Positions 1 through 8,981 are shown, counted from the first letter of the stretch. The stretch is 64,000 bases of DNA from Fusibacter paucivorans (GCF_018390735.1 NZ_JAHBCL010000019.1:32665-96664), one strand, 5' to 3'. Notes: generated by a model from the sequence alone, not told the origin. A program made the numbers and translations.

Positions 1-408
1 CTCTTCCTCTGAAAGCGATTCTAAATCAGTATCTGCTGTTAATCCGCCTACTTCTTCCAAAATGGAAGCCTGCAGATTTGAAAGCAGTGTCAATTGATCG
101 TCAGATGTTAAATCTGTCGCTGCTTCAGTGATTGCATCAGCATTTTCTTTAAATGTTTCCATCACTTCATTGCCTTGATTCCTGAAGCGCTGCATCTGAC
201 CAAAACCGCTATTCATCATTTCAAATTGGATAGATGACAATGATTTTAGATCATCTTCTGACGAAGTCAAAAAGTCTACCAATGATGAACTGCTGTCAGT
301 TGCATCTGACATTAAACGATCTGTTGAAAAACTAGATGTGCTCGAATTGCTTTTGTAAAGATTCGCTAATTGTTGTGCGTAATAAAGTTCACTTGAATCT
401 ATTCGCAT
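1..408 (-). CDS. Unknown acidic, serine-rich protein (3' end outside window)
   Basis: An open frame of 136 codons starts at ATG 408 and runs off the left edge without a stop, so the C-terminus is missing. A good ribosome binding site (GAAAGGAG) lies about 8 nt before the ATG. The visible protein begins MRIDSSELYYAQQLANLYKS, then has a Ser/Thr/Asp-rich stretch (SSTSSF, TDSSSS), and ends in alternating acidic and leucine segments (DLTSDDQLTLLSNLQ, DTDLESLSEEE) suggesting amphipathic helices. There is no signal peptide, membrane segment or recognisable domain. I do not recognise the family. The codon pattern and RBS make it a credible gene. Confidence 0.7.
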   Translation of the reverse strand, partial: MRIDSSELYYAQQLANLYKSNSSTSSFSTDRLMSDATDSSSSLVDFLTSSEDDLKSLSSIQFEMMNSGFGQMQRFRNQGNEVMETFKENADAITEAATDLTSDDQLTLLSNLQASILEEVGGLTADTDLESLSEEE

Positions 409-690
409 AGCGCTACTCCTTTCTTATAGATTATGATGCATTATGCTTTTATGAAATGCATCTACAAAAGCTATCGTACACTTATTAATAATCCTTCAAC
501 GCATTTTTATGTTAATATTGCGGCATTAATGTGGTTTACTGATATCTTACTGCTCATTTATTAACTTAAACAGCCATTTATGCCCTGACATCAACAAATA
601 AAAGCGGCTGTTTCCAGCCGCTTTATAAAACCATTAAATGCTTATACAATTTTATTTGAAAATCATTTGAGTCGTTGCGTTTAACACTTT
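409..690. other. Intergenic region between the unknown gene and the HtrA-type gene
   Basis: No gene is seen. It holds the terminator of the protease gene near 600-626 and, closer to the left gene, an AT-rich stretch with a CATAAT-like -10 on the minus strand about 16 nt from TTGTAG, which may be the promoter of the left gene. Confidence 0.4.
600..626 (-). terminator. Intrinsic terminator after the HtrA-type gene
   Basis: Ten-base-pair perfect stem AAAGCGGCTG / CAGCCGCTTT with a 4-nt loop, followed on the minus strand by TTTTATTT. It lies 65 nt beyond the stop codon of the protease gene. Confidence 0.8.
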
Positions 691-2259
691 TTAGTCTGTT
701 TTATTTTTATCACCTAACGTTATATTGACCGTTAATTTTTCTTTATTGTCTCTCACGATCGTAAGGGCTATTTTATCACCTGGTTTATGTGCATTGATGT
801 AACCGGTCAACTCTTCCATTGTATTGACTTTTTCACCGTCAAATGCGATGATAACATCCATTTCTTTTAATGTCGAATCTGCCGCTGGCGAATTTTCATA
901 AATGTAACGAACTAAGACGCCAACAGGAACTTCATATAAATCAGATGCTTCTTGACTAATATCAACGCCGCCGATACCAATATATGGTTTGGCAACATAG
1001 CCATTTTCAATGATCTCCGCGACAATCGGCATAAAGATGTTCACAGGTATTGCAAAGCCCATCCCTTCAACCGTAGTGTCTGTAATTTTTGCGGTATTGA
1101 TGCCAATCAGTTCCCCTTTTTTGTTGACTAGCGCACCACCTGAGTTGCCAGGGTTAATCGCTGCATCCGTCTGAATATAGGTTGTGTTGGTGTCATCTCC
1201 GACTTTTCGGTCAATGGCACTGACGACACCTGCGGTAACCGTATTATTGTAACCAAGTGGATTGCCGATTGCAATCGCCGGTTCACCTACTAAAAGGTTT
1301 CCCGAATCTCCAATATTGATGGCCCTAACGTTGTCGGCTAGTTCTACCGGGATATCAGCTTTATTAATCGAAAGAACAGCGATGTCTGCATCTTGATCGT
1401 AACCGATGAGTTTTGAATCAATCATTTGATCCGTTGCGATTTCAACCAACACTTCGGTTGCACCATCTACGACATGGTAATTTGTAACAATATAGTATTT
1501 ATCTGATTCGTCTTTGATTATGACGCCAGATCCTGCGCCTTCAGTAAATCTTTCGTTGTTAAACCAGTCATAGTATTTTAACTTACTGGTGATCCCAACG
1601 ACGGAATTACCAACATTGGCATAAATCTGCGCGACATTTGCCGTTGCACTTGATACATCCGTGCCATTATCGTCCATATAATTAACCACTGAACGATAAA
1701 TTTCTGAATCAATATTCTTGGATAGTATTTGTTGAACGCTTGTTTCAATAGCAGATTCATTAATTGAAATCTGGCCATGATAATAACCGATAGAATAAGT
1801 CGAACCACCAATTAACGTTAAAATAAGAACAAAAGATAATACCGTTTTAAAATTAAAAGAACGATGTTTTTTAGGTGGTTTAGAACCGCCGTTGCCATTA
1901 CCATTGCCATTGTCATTGCCTTGATAAGCACGACTGTAACGATTTTCATCTTCATAGCGCCTGTTGTCATCAAATTGGCGATCACCATCTGCTGCTATGC
2001 TCACAGCACGCTGATATGCTTGCCCTTGATTGAGATTAGGGTCAGCTTCATAAGGATGCTGTTCGACTGCCTTTACAGCAGTATCGGATGCATTTTGAAT
2101 GCTTTCATAAGACTCTTTTACTGCTTCACGTTCTGGATTGCCATTCGTTTCAACATACGCCATTGTTTCGCTGAGGTTATCAGCTCCTTTTGAATTAAAG
2201 TCATTTTCTGCATTCAAATCATTTCCTGCATTCAAATCATTTTTAAACGCTTCATTCAT
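691..2259 (-). CDS. htrA: HtrA/DegP-family membrane-anchored serine protease
   Basis: Trypsin-like protein quality-control protease acting outside the membrane. A hydrophilic, Asn-rich cytoplasmic N-terminus of about 135 residues (with a DLNA/DLNA/DFN repeat and an NGNGNGNGG run) precedes one transmembrane helix near 140-160. The protease domain follows, with the triad His in NYHVVDG (about 262), Asp in DADIAVL (about 292) and Ser in NPGNSGGAL (about 373). One C-terminal PDZ domain (GIGGVDIS to LTIVRDN) completes it. The GAGGTG ribosome site fits ATG 2259 (6 nt) better than ATG 2262; an upstream GTG at 2268 lies inside the RBS. The small heat-shock gene lies just upstream, which suits an envelope/protein-folding stress role. 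The long N-terminus before the anchor is longer than usual. Confidence 0.93.
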   Translation of the reverse strand: MNEAFKNDLNAGNDLNAENDFNSKGADNLSETMAYVETNGNPEREAVKESYESIQNASDTAVKAVEQHPYEADPNLNQGQAYQRAVSIAADGDRQFDDNRRYEDENRYSRAYQGNDNGNGNGNGGSKPPKKHRSFNFKTVLSFVLILTLIGGSTYSIGYYHGQISINESAIETSVQQILSKNIDSEIYRSVVNYMDDNGTDVSSATANVAQIYANVGNSVVGITSKLKYYDWFNNERFTEGAGSGVIIKDESDKYYIVTNYHVVDGATEVLVEIATDQMIDSKLIGYDQDADIAVLSINKADIPVELADNVRAINIGDSGNLLVGEPAIAIGNPLGYNNTVTAGVVSAIDRKVGDDTNTTYIQTDAAINPGNSGGALVNKKGELIGINTAKITDTTVEGMGFAIPVNIFMPIVAEIIENGYVAKPYIGIGGVDISQEASDLYEVPVGVLVRYIYENSPAADSTLKEMDVIIAFDGEKVNTMEELTGYINAHKPGDKIALTIVRDNKEKLTVNITLGDKNKTD

Positions 2260-2293
2260 CATTTTCACCTCATTCGATTGTCATTTGGGTATG

Positions 2294-2698
2294 TTACAAT
2301 TTGGGAAGTTCGATTTTTAACACGCCATTTTTAAGCGTCGCCCTGATATTCTCTTTGTCTACATCTTGGACGAAAAAATTGCGTCTGAAAATACCGAAAC
2401 GTCTTTCCCGTCTAATAAAATCAAACCCTTCTGTATCTGCACATTCATGTTTTTGTGCAATGATACTGAGATAACTGTCTTCGTAAATGATGGTGATGTT
2501 ATCGATTTTGAACCCCGGAAGTTCTGCCTCAATCATGAATTTCGTACGATCTTCTCTGACGTCGACATCAAACGTATTGATAACGTGTTCACCTTTTTTT
2601 ACGGCACAGCTTACCTTTTCTTCCATGATGTCATAAAAAAGTTGATCCAATGCCTGTCTATGCTTTGAACTGTTCTTCTCTGGATTGATTTTCAACAA
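2294..2698 (-). CDS. Hsp20/alpha-crystallin small heat-shock protein
   Basis: ATP-independent holdase chaperone of the cytoplasm. The 134-residue protein has an N-terminal arm of about 40 residues, then an alpha-crystallin domain with the diagnostic AELPGFKID strand and the closing A-x-x-x-N-G-V-L-K-I-E-L-P-K motif (ATLKNGVLKIELPKL). It ends exactly there, so the C-terminal I-x-I tail is missing or very short. Translation starts at TTG; AGGAGGTG is about 8 nt upstream of two consecutive TTG codons. The gene is 34 nt upstream of the HtrA-type gene on the same strand, consistent with a two-gene proteostasis unit. Confidence 0.9.
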   Translation of the reverse strand: MLKINPEKNSSKHRQALDQLFYDIMEEKVSCAVKKGEHVINTFDVDVREDRTKFMIEAELPGFKIDNITIIYEDSYLSIIAQKHECADTEGFDFIRRERRFGIFRRNFFVQDVDKENIRATLKNGVLKIELPKL

Positions 2699-2757
2699 TT
2701 TTATACACCTCCTAACGTATAAGATAATGGATTAATTTGAAATAATTATGAACAAAC

Positions 2758-4179
2758 TTAAAGCGATTTGAAAATTTGTGTTGATACCGTAAATATAAAG
2801 GCGACACCAATGTCTTGATTGCTGTAAACTTCAATGGTTTCATGATGTGCTTTAATAATTTCCCTCACGATGGAAAGTCCTAGGCCCGAGGAAGTCTTTT
2901 CAAGTCCTCTCGATTTATCGAGCTTCGAAAATCGATCCCAGATCACAGAGAGTTCCTTCTCATCCAAAACACGACCGGTATTGCTGATTCCAACATAGTA
3001 TTTATCATTTTTAAGCTCTGTACGAATGCTGATGGCGCCATCTTCCTCGACAAATTTTGTTGCATTGTCCAACAGGTTATAGACGACGCGCTGAATAGAG
3101 GCAAGATCACCGTGTGCCAGTACCTTTTCTTTTGAAAATTCAATGGTCAATTTAATACGTTTTTTAATAATCTTCTGTTCAAAACTATCCAGTACATTTA
3201 AAATGACATTGCTTAGATCGAAATCTGTCTTATTGAGGATCAATGCACCGCTTTCCATTTTTGATAAATCTAACAGGTCATTGATCATTTTAATCAGGCG
3301 CTCGCTTTCATTTTTAACAATATTCAAGTAGCGTTCCTGCTTGTCGGCCTCAATTGTCCCGTCCAAAATGCCAATCGTATAGCCTTTGATTGTCGTTAAC
3401 GGCGTTCTGAGATCATGTGACAGGCTTGAAATAAACATGCGCTTTGTATTTTCCTGCTGATTGAGTTCATCTGCCATGAGATTAAAGCTGTTCGCCAGCT
3501 CCCCTAATTCATCTTTTCGATTGATGATAATCTTCTTGTCGAAATTACCTTCTGAAATATATTTTGCCGCATCGTTAATAACTTTAATTTCATAGCCCAT
3601 ACGCTGGGTAATGAGAAAGATCAGCACGACTGCCAAACAGCCGGAAAGCGCTAATGAGAAGAAAATGATAACCGACACTTTTGAAATGGTATCTTCTATT
3701 TCAGGCATTGGCACATTAATGAACATGGCATAAATGCTGTTGCCAAGATGAAAAGGATACCCTACTCTTAGTATACGGTCTTCATAGACCCCTTCGTAGA
3801 TCACTTCTCTTCGGGTTGTATCGCCGCTAAAAACGGTAACGATGTCTTCCATCAGATTCGGCATACTGGAAATCGAATCGGCATCGAGATCATTGGAAGT
3901 TTTATAAAGTTCACCCGTTTCTGAAATCAGCCAAATATTGGCGCCTGTGTAGCCATCGAGTATCAAAATCTGGTCTTGAAGCAAGTCGAGACTAATGGTA
4001 TTAAAATACTGCTCATTCACGACTTTCTCAAAATTAGCGGCCCTTTTTTCAATCAGTTCCGATTCATTGTTTATAAAATAATACTCGAGTACACTGCGCA
4101 CACCAATAATAATAAAGATGAAAGAGATCAAAAATATCATGATGTAAATAAACGCAAATTTATGGAAAATTGTTTTCAT
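2758..4179 (-). CDS. Membrane sensor histidine kinase (HAMP-HisKA-HATPase)
   Basis: Sensor of a two-component system. With ATG 4179 as start (RBS GAGGAAA; the in-frame TTG at 4194 lies before the RBS) it has 473 residues: TM1 near 5-30, an extracytoplasmic sensor domain to about 165, TM2 near 168-192, a HAMP linker, and a HisKA domain with SLSHDLRTPLTTIKGY (phospho-acceptor His about 255). The HATPase_c domain has an N box NLLDNATKF and G boxes DRFSKLDKSRG and SSGLGLSIVREI. All catalytic motifs are intact. Its response regulator lies 63 nt upstream and is transcribed first. The sensor domain is not one I can name, so the stimulus is unknown. Confidence 0.93.
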   Translation of the reverse strand: MKTIFHKFAFIYIMIFLISFIFIIIGVRSVLEYYFINNESELIEKRAANFEKVVNEQYFNTISLDLLQDQILILDGYTGANIWLISETGELYKTSNDLDADSISSMPNLMEDIVTVFSGDTTRREVIYEGVYEDRILRVGYPFHLGNSIYAMFINVPMPEIEDTISKVSVIIFFSLALSGCLAVVLIFLITQRMGYEIKVINDAAKYISEGNFDKKIIINRKDELGELANSFNLMADELNQQENTKRMFISSLSHDLRTPLTTIKGYTIGILDGTIEADKQERYLNIVKNESERLIKMINDLLDLSKMESGALILNKTDFDLSNVILNVLDSFEQKIIKKRIKLTIEFSKEKVLAHGDLASIQRVVYNLLDNATKFVEEDGAISIRTELKNDKYYVGISNTGRVLDEKELSVIWDRFSKLDKSRGLEKTSSGLGLSIVREIIKAHHETIEVYSNQDIGVAFIFTVSTQIFKSL

Positions 4180-4242
4180 AGTTTCCTCAATCAATTGGGC
4201 TGTGATCGTCAGTAAAAAGCCGCCACAGCCTCAAGTCATTCT

Positions 4243-4929
4243 TTAGTCCAATTTAAATTTATAGCCAACGCCCCAGACTGTCTTTATTTCCCAACCATTT
4301 TCAGGCTGATCCAACTTTTCTCTCAACCGTTTAATGTGTACGTCAACCGTTCGCGTTTCCCCAAAGAAATCATAGCCCCAGATATGATCTAAAAGCTGTT
4401 CTCTCGTGAAAACGCGGTTTGGATGTGTTACTAAGTAATTCAGCAGTTCAATTTCCTTAGGCGGTAATTCAATGGTTTCACCATGATAAACGATATTGTA
4501 ATCTGTCATGTTAATCGTTAGATTTGGTACAGAAACAACCCCTTCAATCTCTTGTTTGTCTGTTGTCTGATATCTTCTGATGACAGCTTTAACACGAGCG
4601 GTCAGTTCTTTCGGTTCAAAGGGTTTTACGATATAGTCATCTGCGCCAAGTTCCAGCCCCAGTACTTTGTCAAAGGTCTCATCTTTCGCCGTAATCATAA
4701 TAACGGGAACCGTGCTGATTTTTCTAATTTCTTTTAAAGTGTCATAACCATCTATACCCGGCATCATAATGTCCAGTAGAACGAGGTCTGGTGCATTGGC
4801 TTTAAAGGCCTCCAGTCCTTTTTCGCCGCTTTCATAAAGTTCTGTAACGTAGCCCTCTTTTGTTAAATACAGGCTTATCAGTTCCCTGATGTTTTCATCA
4901 TCATCGACAATAAAAATCTTCTTATTCAT
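4243..4929 (-). CDS. OmpR/PhoB-family response regulator
   Basis: DNA-binding partner of the adjacent kinase. The 228-residue protein begins MNKKIFIVDDDENIRELI at ATG 4929 with RBS AAGGAGG; a longer frame upstream lacks such a site. The receiver domain has acidic residues in VDDDE, phospho-acceptor Asp in LVLLDIMMPG, Thr/Ala in MITAKDE and Lys in YIVKPFEP. The C-terminal winged helix ends with TVDVHIKRLREKLDQP and VWGVGYKF, typical of the family. It probably regulates its own operon. No clear promoter is seen between it and the terminator of the upstream aminopeptidase gene. Confidence 0.94.
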   Translation of the reverse strand: MNKKIFIVDDDENIRELISLYLTKEGYVTELYESGEKGLEAFKANAPDLVLLDIMMPGIDGYDTLKEIRKISTVPVIMITAKDETFDKVLGLELGADDYIVKPFEPKELTARVKAVIRRYQTTDKQEIEGVVSVPNLTINMTDYNIVYHGETIELPPKEIELLNYLVTHPNRVFTREQLLDHIWGYDFFGETRTVDVHIKRLREKLDQPENGWEIKTVWGVGYKFKLD

Positions 4930-4983
4930 TGTAACCTCCTTACCCAATACCCGTTTATTTTGATCTTTTATTTCCGTGATACT

Positions 4984-5013
4984 AAAAAAGAGCATTTAAT
5001 CTTAAATGCTCTT
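4984..5013 (-). terminator. Intrinsic terminator after the M18 aminopeptidase gene
   Basis: Perfect palindromic stem AAGAGCATTTAA / TTAAATGCTCTT with a 2-nt loop centre, followed on the minus strand by TTTTTTAG. It lies 71 nt downstream of the aminopeptidase stop codon. Confidence 0.85.
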
Positions 5014-5084
5014 AGTTTACTTAATCTAACTTATATTATACAACATTTCTACCTACATATCTATTTAGATATGTGAATAAACTT

Positions 5085-6488
5085 TTAACGATTGAGAAAG
5101 GCATGATAGGCTTTGTAAGTCATATAAAGGTCTGCTTTGCTAATAACTTCATAAGGCGCATGCATACTGATGACCGGGACACCGCAGTCAATGACTTCCG
5201 CATTGGCATTGGCTAAAATGTAAGCGATGGTGCCGCCGCCGCCCTGATCGACTTTGCCGAGTTCACCAATCTGCCAAACGATGCTGGCATCATCGAAAAG
5301 ACGCGCCACTTCACTCAAGAATTCCGCATTGGCATCATTGCAGCTGTACTTACCGCGTGCGCCAGTATATTTTGCAAGCTGAACCCCCCTGCCCATCATG
5401 GCTGAATTGCTTTTTTCGTATGCACTTGCATAGTTAGGATCAAAAGCCGCGCCGACATCGCCAGAGAGCACTTTTGAATTAGAAATCGCACGTCTGAGAT
5501 ACAGGTCATTATACTGGCCTTCCTGCAACAAGATGAGCTCGGCCAAGATATTTTCAAAATAGCGTGATTCAGAACCCGTATTACCTTGACTGCCAACTTC
5601 CTCTTTGTCCATGAACATGCCCACCGCTGTTGTTTCAACTTCACCAAGTGCCAGCATTGCTGCTACACCCGCGTAGGAACAAACGCGGTCATCATGTGCA
5701 TAAGCCGAAATCATGCTGCGGTCAAGCCCCATGTCACGCGCTTTTCCCGCCGGTACAATTTCAAATTCAGCTGTTATAAAATCTTGCTCTGTGATGCCAT
5801 ATTTTTCATTTAGCAATTTCAACATGTTTGCCTTAATGCGATCTTTTGCATCTTTATCGCCAATACCGCGATTGCCGATGAGTACATTGAGCTTTTCACC
5901 TTGAACACCTTCAGCCAGCGTTTTTGTCTGCTGATCTTTTGCAAGGTGAATCAAAAGGTCTGTTATTGCGAAAATAGGATCTTCATCAGACTCACCAATA
6001 ACGATATCGCGTTTTTCCCCATCCTTTGTAAAGACGACACCATGAATTGCAAGCGGCGTTGTCGTCCACTGGTACTTTTTGATGCCGCCGTAGTAATGTG
6101 TTTTTAAGAAAGCCATCTCCGCATCTTCATAAAGTGGAAAAGGTTTGAGATCTAATCTCGGTGCATCAATATGTGCGCCGACAATATGAACGCCTGCTTT
6201 TATCGGCTTATCGCCGATGTTAAAGAGTAGTACAGCTTTGTCTCTGTTAATTGCATAAATCCGAGAACCTTTTGTCAGTGTTTTTTTGCCGTCAATAAAC
6301 AGATCGATTGATTCGTAGCCCGCAGCTTCTGCCAGTCTTACGATTTCTCGAACACTTTCTCGTTCCGTCTTTGAAAAATCCAAAAATTGTTTATAGTCTT
6401 CTGAAAATGCAAAACATTTTTCTATTTCATGTTCATCCATGGTATCCCATGCATTTTTAAACGTATGCTTTAATTGATCCTGTTCCAT
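5085..6488 (-). CDS. M18-family aminopeptidase
   Basis: Cytosolic zinc aminopeptidase (aminopeptidase I/aspartyl aminopeptidase family) that removes N-terminal residues from peptides. The 467-residue length matches the bacterial enzymes. Metal and catalytic motifs are visible: GAHIDAPRLD (His ligand, Asp), AHDDRVCSYAG (bridging Asp), MDKEEVGSQG (general-base Glu and Glu ligand) and the C-terminal ISMHAPYEVISKAD (His ligand). The start ATG 6488 follows GAGGGAAC. It is transcribed alone from a promoter at 6523-6551 to a terminator at 4984-5013. Its role fits peptide and amino-acid fermentation. Confidence 0.95.
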   Translation of the reverse strand: MEQDQLKHTFKNAWDTMDEHEIEKCFAFSEDYKQFLDFSKTERESVREIVRLAEAAGYESIDLFIDGKKTLTKGSRIYAINRDKAVLLFNIGDKPIKAGVHIVGAHIDAPRLDLKPFPLYEDAEMAFLKTHYYGGIKKYQWTTTPLAIHGVVFTKDGEKRDIVIGESDEDPIFAITDLLIHLAKDQQTKTLAEGVQGEKLNVLIGNRGIGDKDAKDRIKANMLKLLNEKYGITEQDFITAEFEIVPAGKARDMGLDRSMISAYAHDDRVCSYAGVAAMLALGEVETTAVGMFMDKEEVGSQGNTGSESRYFENILAELILLQEGQYNDLYLRRAISNSKVLSGDVGAAFDPNYASAYEKSNSAMMGRGVQLAKYTGARGKYSCNDANAEFLSEVARLFDDASIVWQIGELGKVDQGGGGTIAYILANANAEVIDCGVPVISMHAPYEVISKADLYMTYKAYHAFLNR

Positions 6489-6522
6489 ACAGTTCCCTCT
6501 CTTTCTGCTATTTGTTAATCAT

Positions 6523-6551
6523 ATTGTACGACAATTTTTATAGACGTACAA
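6523..6551 (-). promoter_or_regulatory. Probable sigma-A promoter of the aminopeptidase gene, containing an inverted repeat
   Basis: On the minus strand TTGTAC, 17 nt, TACAAT. The -35 and -10 elements carry inverted arms TTGTACG / CGTACAA, so the same bases could form an operator. Confidence 0.5.
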
Positions 6552-6591
6552 ATTATTAAACAAAATGTAATATGACATGACTTGCAACATG

Positions 6592-6616
6592 AGAAAAGAC
6601 AGTCCTTTTGGACTGC
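6592..6616 (-). terminator. Intrinsic terminator after the NarL-type regulator gene
   Basis: Stem GCAGTCC / GGACTGT with AAAA loop, followed on the minus strand by CTTTTCTC; about 33 nt past the regulator stop. Confidence 0.65.
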
Positions 6617-6648
6617 CGCTGTTTGATCATAAGTGTTGTTAAAGCACA

Positions 6649-7299
6649 TTATAATTTAGATATGTTATTCTTAATCGCATAAAGCGCCGCTTGGGTACGA
6701 TCGGTAACTTTTATCTTTTTGAAAATATTTGAAACGTGATTTTTAACCGTTTTTTCGCTGATAAAGAGCTCCGTTGCAATTTCTTTGTTATTGTAGCCTT
6801 TTGAAATCAGTTTAATAACCTCATATTCTCTTCTTGTCAATGATGAATTATTAATTTCTTCTTGCTGCTGGTCTTTTTTCTTATATTCTTTTATTAAAAT
6901 GCCTGACAGCGTTGGATGAATATAGATATCACCACCATTTACCTTCAATATAGCTTTGACGAGTGATGAAACATCGGCGTCCTTTAATACATAACCTTCA
7001 GCACCAATATTAACCGTCTCAATAAGGTATTCGGCATCTTCATGAATCGTCAGCATGATCACTTTCGTCGCCGGATATTCACTTTTAATAATCTTTAATG
7101 CTTCGATTCCGCTTAAATGCGGCATGTTAATATCCAATAGGATAACGTCCGGCTTTAATGTCTCCACCAACTCAATGGCTTCATTTCCGTCACTTGCCAA
7201 TCCAAGTATTTCCAGACTGTCTTCGAGTTCTAAAAGTTTCTTGATACCTTCTCTGATGAGTACATGATCATCTGCAATGACGAGTTTAACCTTCTCCAT
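6649..7299 (-). CDS. NarL/LuxR-family response regulator (DegU-like)
   Basis: 216-residue DNA-binding response regulator. The start ATG 7299 (MEKVKLVIADDHVLIREGI) has RBS GGAGGAAAG; a GTG 12 nt earlier would sit in the RBS. Receiver motifs are IADDH, phospho-acceptor Asp in VILLDINMPHLSG, Thr in MLTIHED and Lys in YVLKDAD. The C-terminal LuxR helix-turn-helix reads LTRREYEVIKLISKGYNNKEIA...SEKTVKNHVSNI. Its start overlaps the end of the upstream kinase gene by 14 nt, so the two are translationally coupled. Size, order and partner match DegS/DegU of Firmicutes, but orthology is inferred. Confidence 0.93.
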   Translation of the reverse strand: MEKVKLVIADDHVLIREGIKKLLELEDSLEILGLASDGNEAIELVETLKPDVILLDINMPHLSGIEALKIIKSEYPATKVIMLTIHEDAEYLIETVNIGAEGYVLKDADVSSLVKAILKVNGGDIYIHPTLSGILIKEYKKKDQQQEEINNSSLTRREYEVIKLISKGYNNKEIATELFISEKTVKNHVSNIFKKIKVTDRTQAALYAIKNNISKL

Positions 7300-8413
7300 G
7301 CTTTCCTCCACTTTTATTGTTTGGAATTTGTATGATTATTTTAGTGCCCATTCGATCTCGTGTAATGATATTGAAATTGCCATTCAGAAGTTCGACGCGT
7401 TCGCGTAGATTATATAACCCAAATCCCTTTCTTGAATCCAGAGCGCTCTGAAGATCAAATCCTATACCATCATCTTCAATCTCTAATGCAATCATTTCAT
7501 GATTAATGATGAGGGAAAATTTTACGTGTTTCGCATTGGCATGTTTGAGGATATTCGTAAAGCTCTCTTGTACAATTCGAAAGATCATGAGATTGACCAT
7601 ATTGTCAAGAATTTCTTCTTTTGACTCCATAAACGTTACAATTTCGATATCATTATTGTCACCAATATCCGTAATTAAACGTTTTACCGTCGGTATCAAT
7701 CCCAAGTCATCTAAAGACATCGGCATAAGGTCATAAATAATGCGTCTGATGTCTTTAAGTGTCGTACGGATATCTTCTTGAATTTCTGCAATTTCCTTTC
7801 TCGCCTTCGAAGGGGAGGTTTCTATGATTTTCGACAAATATTCAGATTTATAAATGATATTTGCCAGATACTGTGCAGGTCCATCGTGCATATCTCTTGA
7901 AATACGCTTCTTCTCATTTTCCTGTGCCTCTATAATACGATAATTGACATCTTTTCTCAGGATTTGGTCGCCAATCTGTTCATTGATACTGCTGGTGAGG
8001 TATTCAAGTGCAACACTCACTTTTGTTTCCAGCGCTTCGGATTTGTGGATGACATCTTGTGTATTGGACAATAATCGTTCCAGCTCATTTCGGCGTTCGT
8101 TAAGCGCTTTTTCTTCTTTCCGTTTAAGCGATAGCTCGACTTGAACTTTCTGCGCCAACTCATAAGCTTCTTTAATATCCTTCTCCGTGAATTCATCAAA
8201 GTGCGAACTGATGGTGGCAATCATATTGCGCGCCATTTTTGACCGTATTTCCAACTTGTCAACTTCGTTAATCGTGAGCGCCAGCTTTGTTTTAATATTA
8301 TGTAGTTCTTGGGTATAATTCGAAAACTCTCTTCTCGATTTTTCCGATATTTCAAAGATTTCTTTCTTACCGTCTTCTATGGAATTGACAGTTTTATGAA
8401 TGATTTCATCCAA
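7286..8413 (-). CDS. Cytoplasmic sensor histidine kinase (DegS-like, HisKA_3)
   Basis: About 375 residues and no membrane segment. A long N-terminal coiled-coil sensor region (to about 170) precedes the HisKA_3 dimerisation motif ENEKKRISRDMHDGPAQYLA, whose His in RDMHDGP is the phospho-acceptor, then a HATPase_c domain with N box RIVQESFTNILKHA and GIGFD/GFGLYNLRERV. This is the DegS architecture, and the downstream overlapping regulator is DegU-like. The start is unclear: TTG 8413 has no good RBS, whereas a strong GAAGAGGTGG lies about 30 nt further upstream with no ATG/GTG/TTG start in frame between them. Confidence 0.9.
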   Translation of the reverse strand: MDEIIHKTVNSIEDGKKEIFEISEKSRREFSNYTQELHNIKTKLALTINEVDKLEIRSKMARNMIATISSHFDEFTEKDIKEAYELAQKVQVELSLKRKEEKALNERRNELERLLSNTQDVIHKSEALETKVSVALEYLTSSINEQIGDQILRKDVNYRIIEAQENEKKRISRDMHDGPAQYLANIIYKSEYLSKIIETSPSKARKEIAEIQEDIRTTLKDIRRIIYDLMPMSLDDLGLIPTVKRLITDIGDNNDIEIVTFMESKEEILDNMVNLMIFRIVQESFTNILKHANAKHVKFSLIINHEMIALEIEDDGIGFDLQSALDSRKGFGLYNLRERVELLNGNFNIITRDRMGTKIIIQIPNNKSGGKHGEG

Positions 8414-8478
8414 GTCCTGATAATTGATATAGCTCTTCGTAAGACCACCTCTTCACGATACTTAAGATATTATAACAT

Positions 8479-8513
8479 AAAAGCCCACGCTATCATACAG
8501 CATGAGCTTTTTT
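8479..8513 (-). terminator. Intrinsic terminator after cheW
   Basis: Minus-strand stem AAAGCTCATGCT / AGCGTGGGCTTT (12 pairs, two G-U), 7-nt loop, then TTTTATGTT. It sits between the cheW stop and the DegS-like gene. Confidence 0.75.
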
Positions 8514-8534
8514 GGTATATTAGACCTATAAGCA

Positions 8535-8981
8535 CTATAAATCCATTATTTCATCAATTTCATCATCTGTCAAAACGCGCTCGAGATCAACGACGATTAT
8601 AAGTTCATCCTGATAGACGGCAACTTCTGAAATATATTTATTGTCTTTTCGAATTGCAATCATTGGCGGCGGCAATATATTTTTTTCACCAACAGTCATT
8701 GATTGTGACGCGTCATCGACGAGAAAACCAATTTGGATATCGCCCTTACGAGCAATTAAGATCCTTTGGTTGTCGATGCCTTCGTAAGCCATTTTGAATC
8801 GCTTTTTCAGATTGATCACCGGAATAATATCCCCTCTTAAATTAAGAAGACCCTCGACGTACGCTGGTGCATTTGGCAACGAGGTGATGGATGCAAATTC
8901 CGTGATGGATGCTATCTGATTAATGTTTGCCGCAAATTTCTCACCGTTTAACTTAAACACAATATACTGTTTATCAGCCAT
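8535..8981 (-). CDS. cheW: CheW chemotaxis coupling protein
   Basis: Scaffold that links chemoreceptors to CheA at the membrane-proximal array. The 148-residue SH3-like protein has the family hallmark VEGLLNLRGDIIPVINLKKRF and the closing VYQDELIIVVDLERVL. The poly-G ribosome site (GGGGGG, 8989-8994) is 7 nt from ATG 8981 and only 1 nt from ATG 8987, so the former is preferred. No other chemotaxis gene is in the window. It lies 41 nt downstream of the DUF896 gene and shares its direction, so it may be transcribed with hutH. Confidence 0.93.
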   Translation of the reverse strand: MADKQYIVFKLNGEKFAANINQIASITEFASITSLPNAPAYVEGLLNLRGDIIPVINLKKRFKMAYEGIDNQRILIARKGDIQIGFLVDDASQSMTVGEKNILPPPMIAIRKDNKYISEVAVYQDELIIVVDLERVLTDDEIDEIMDL

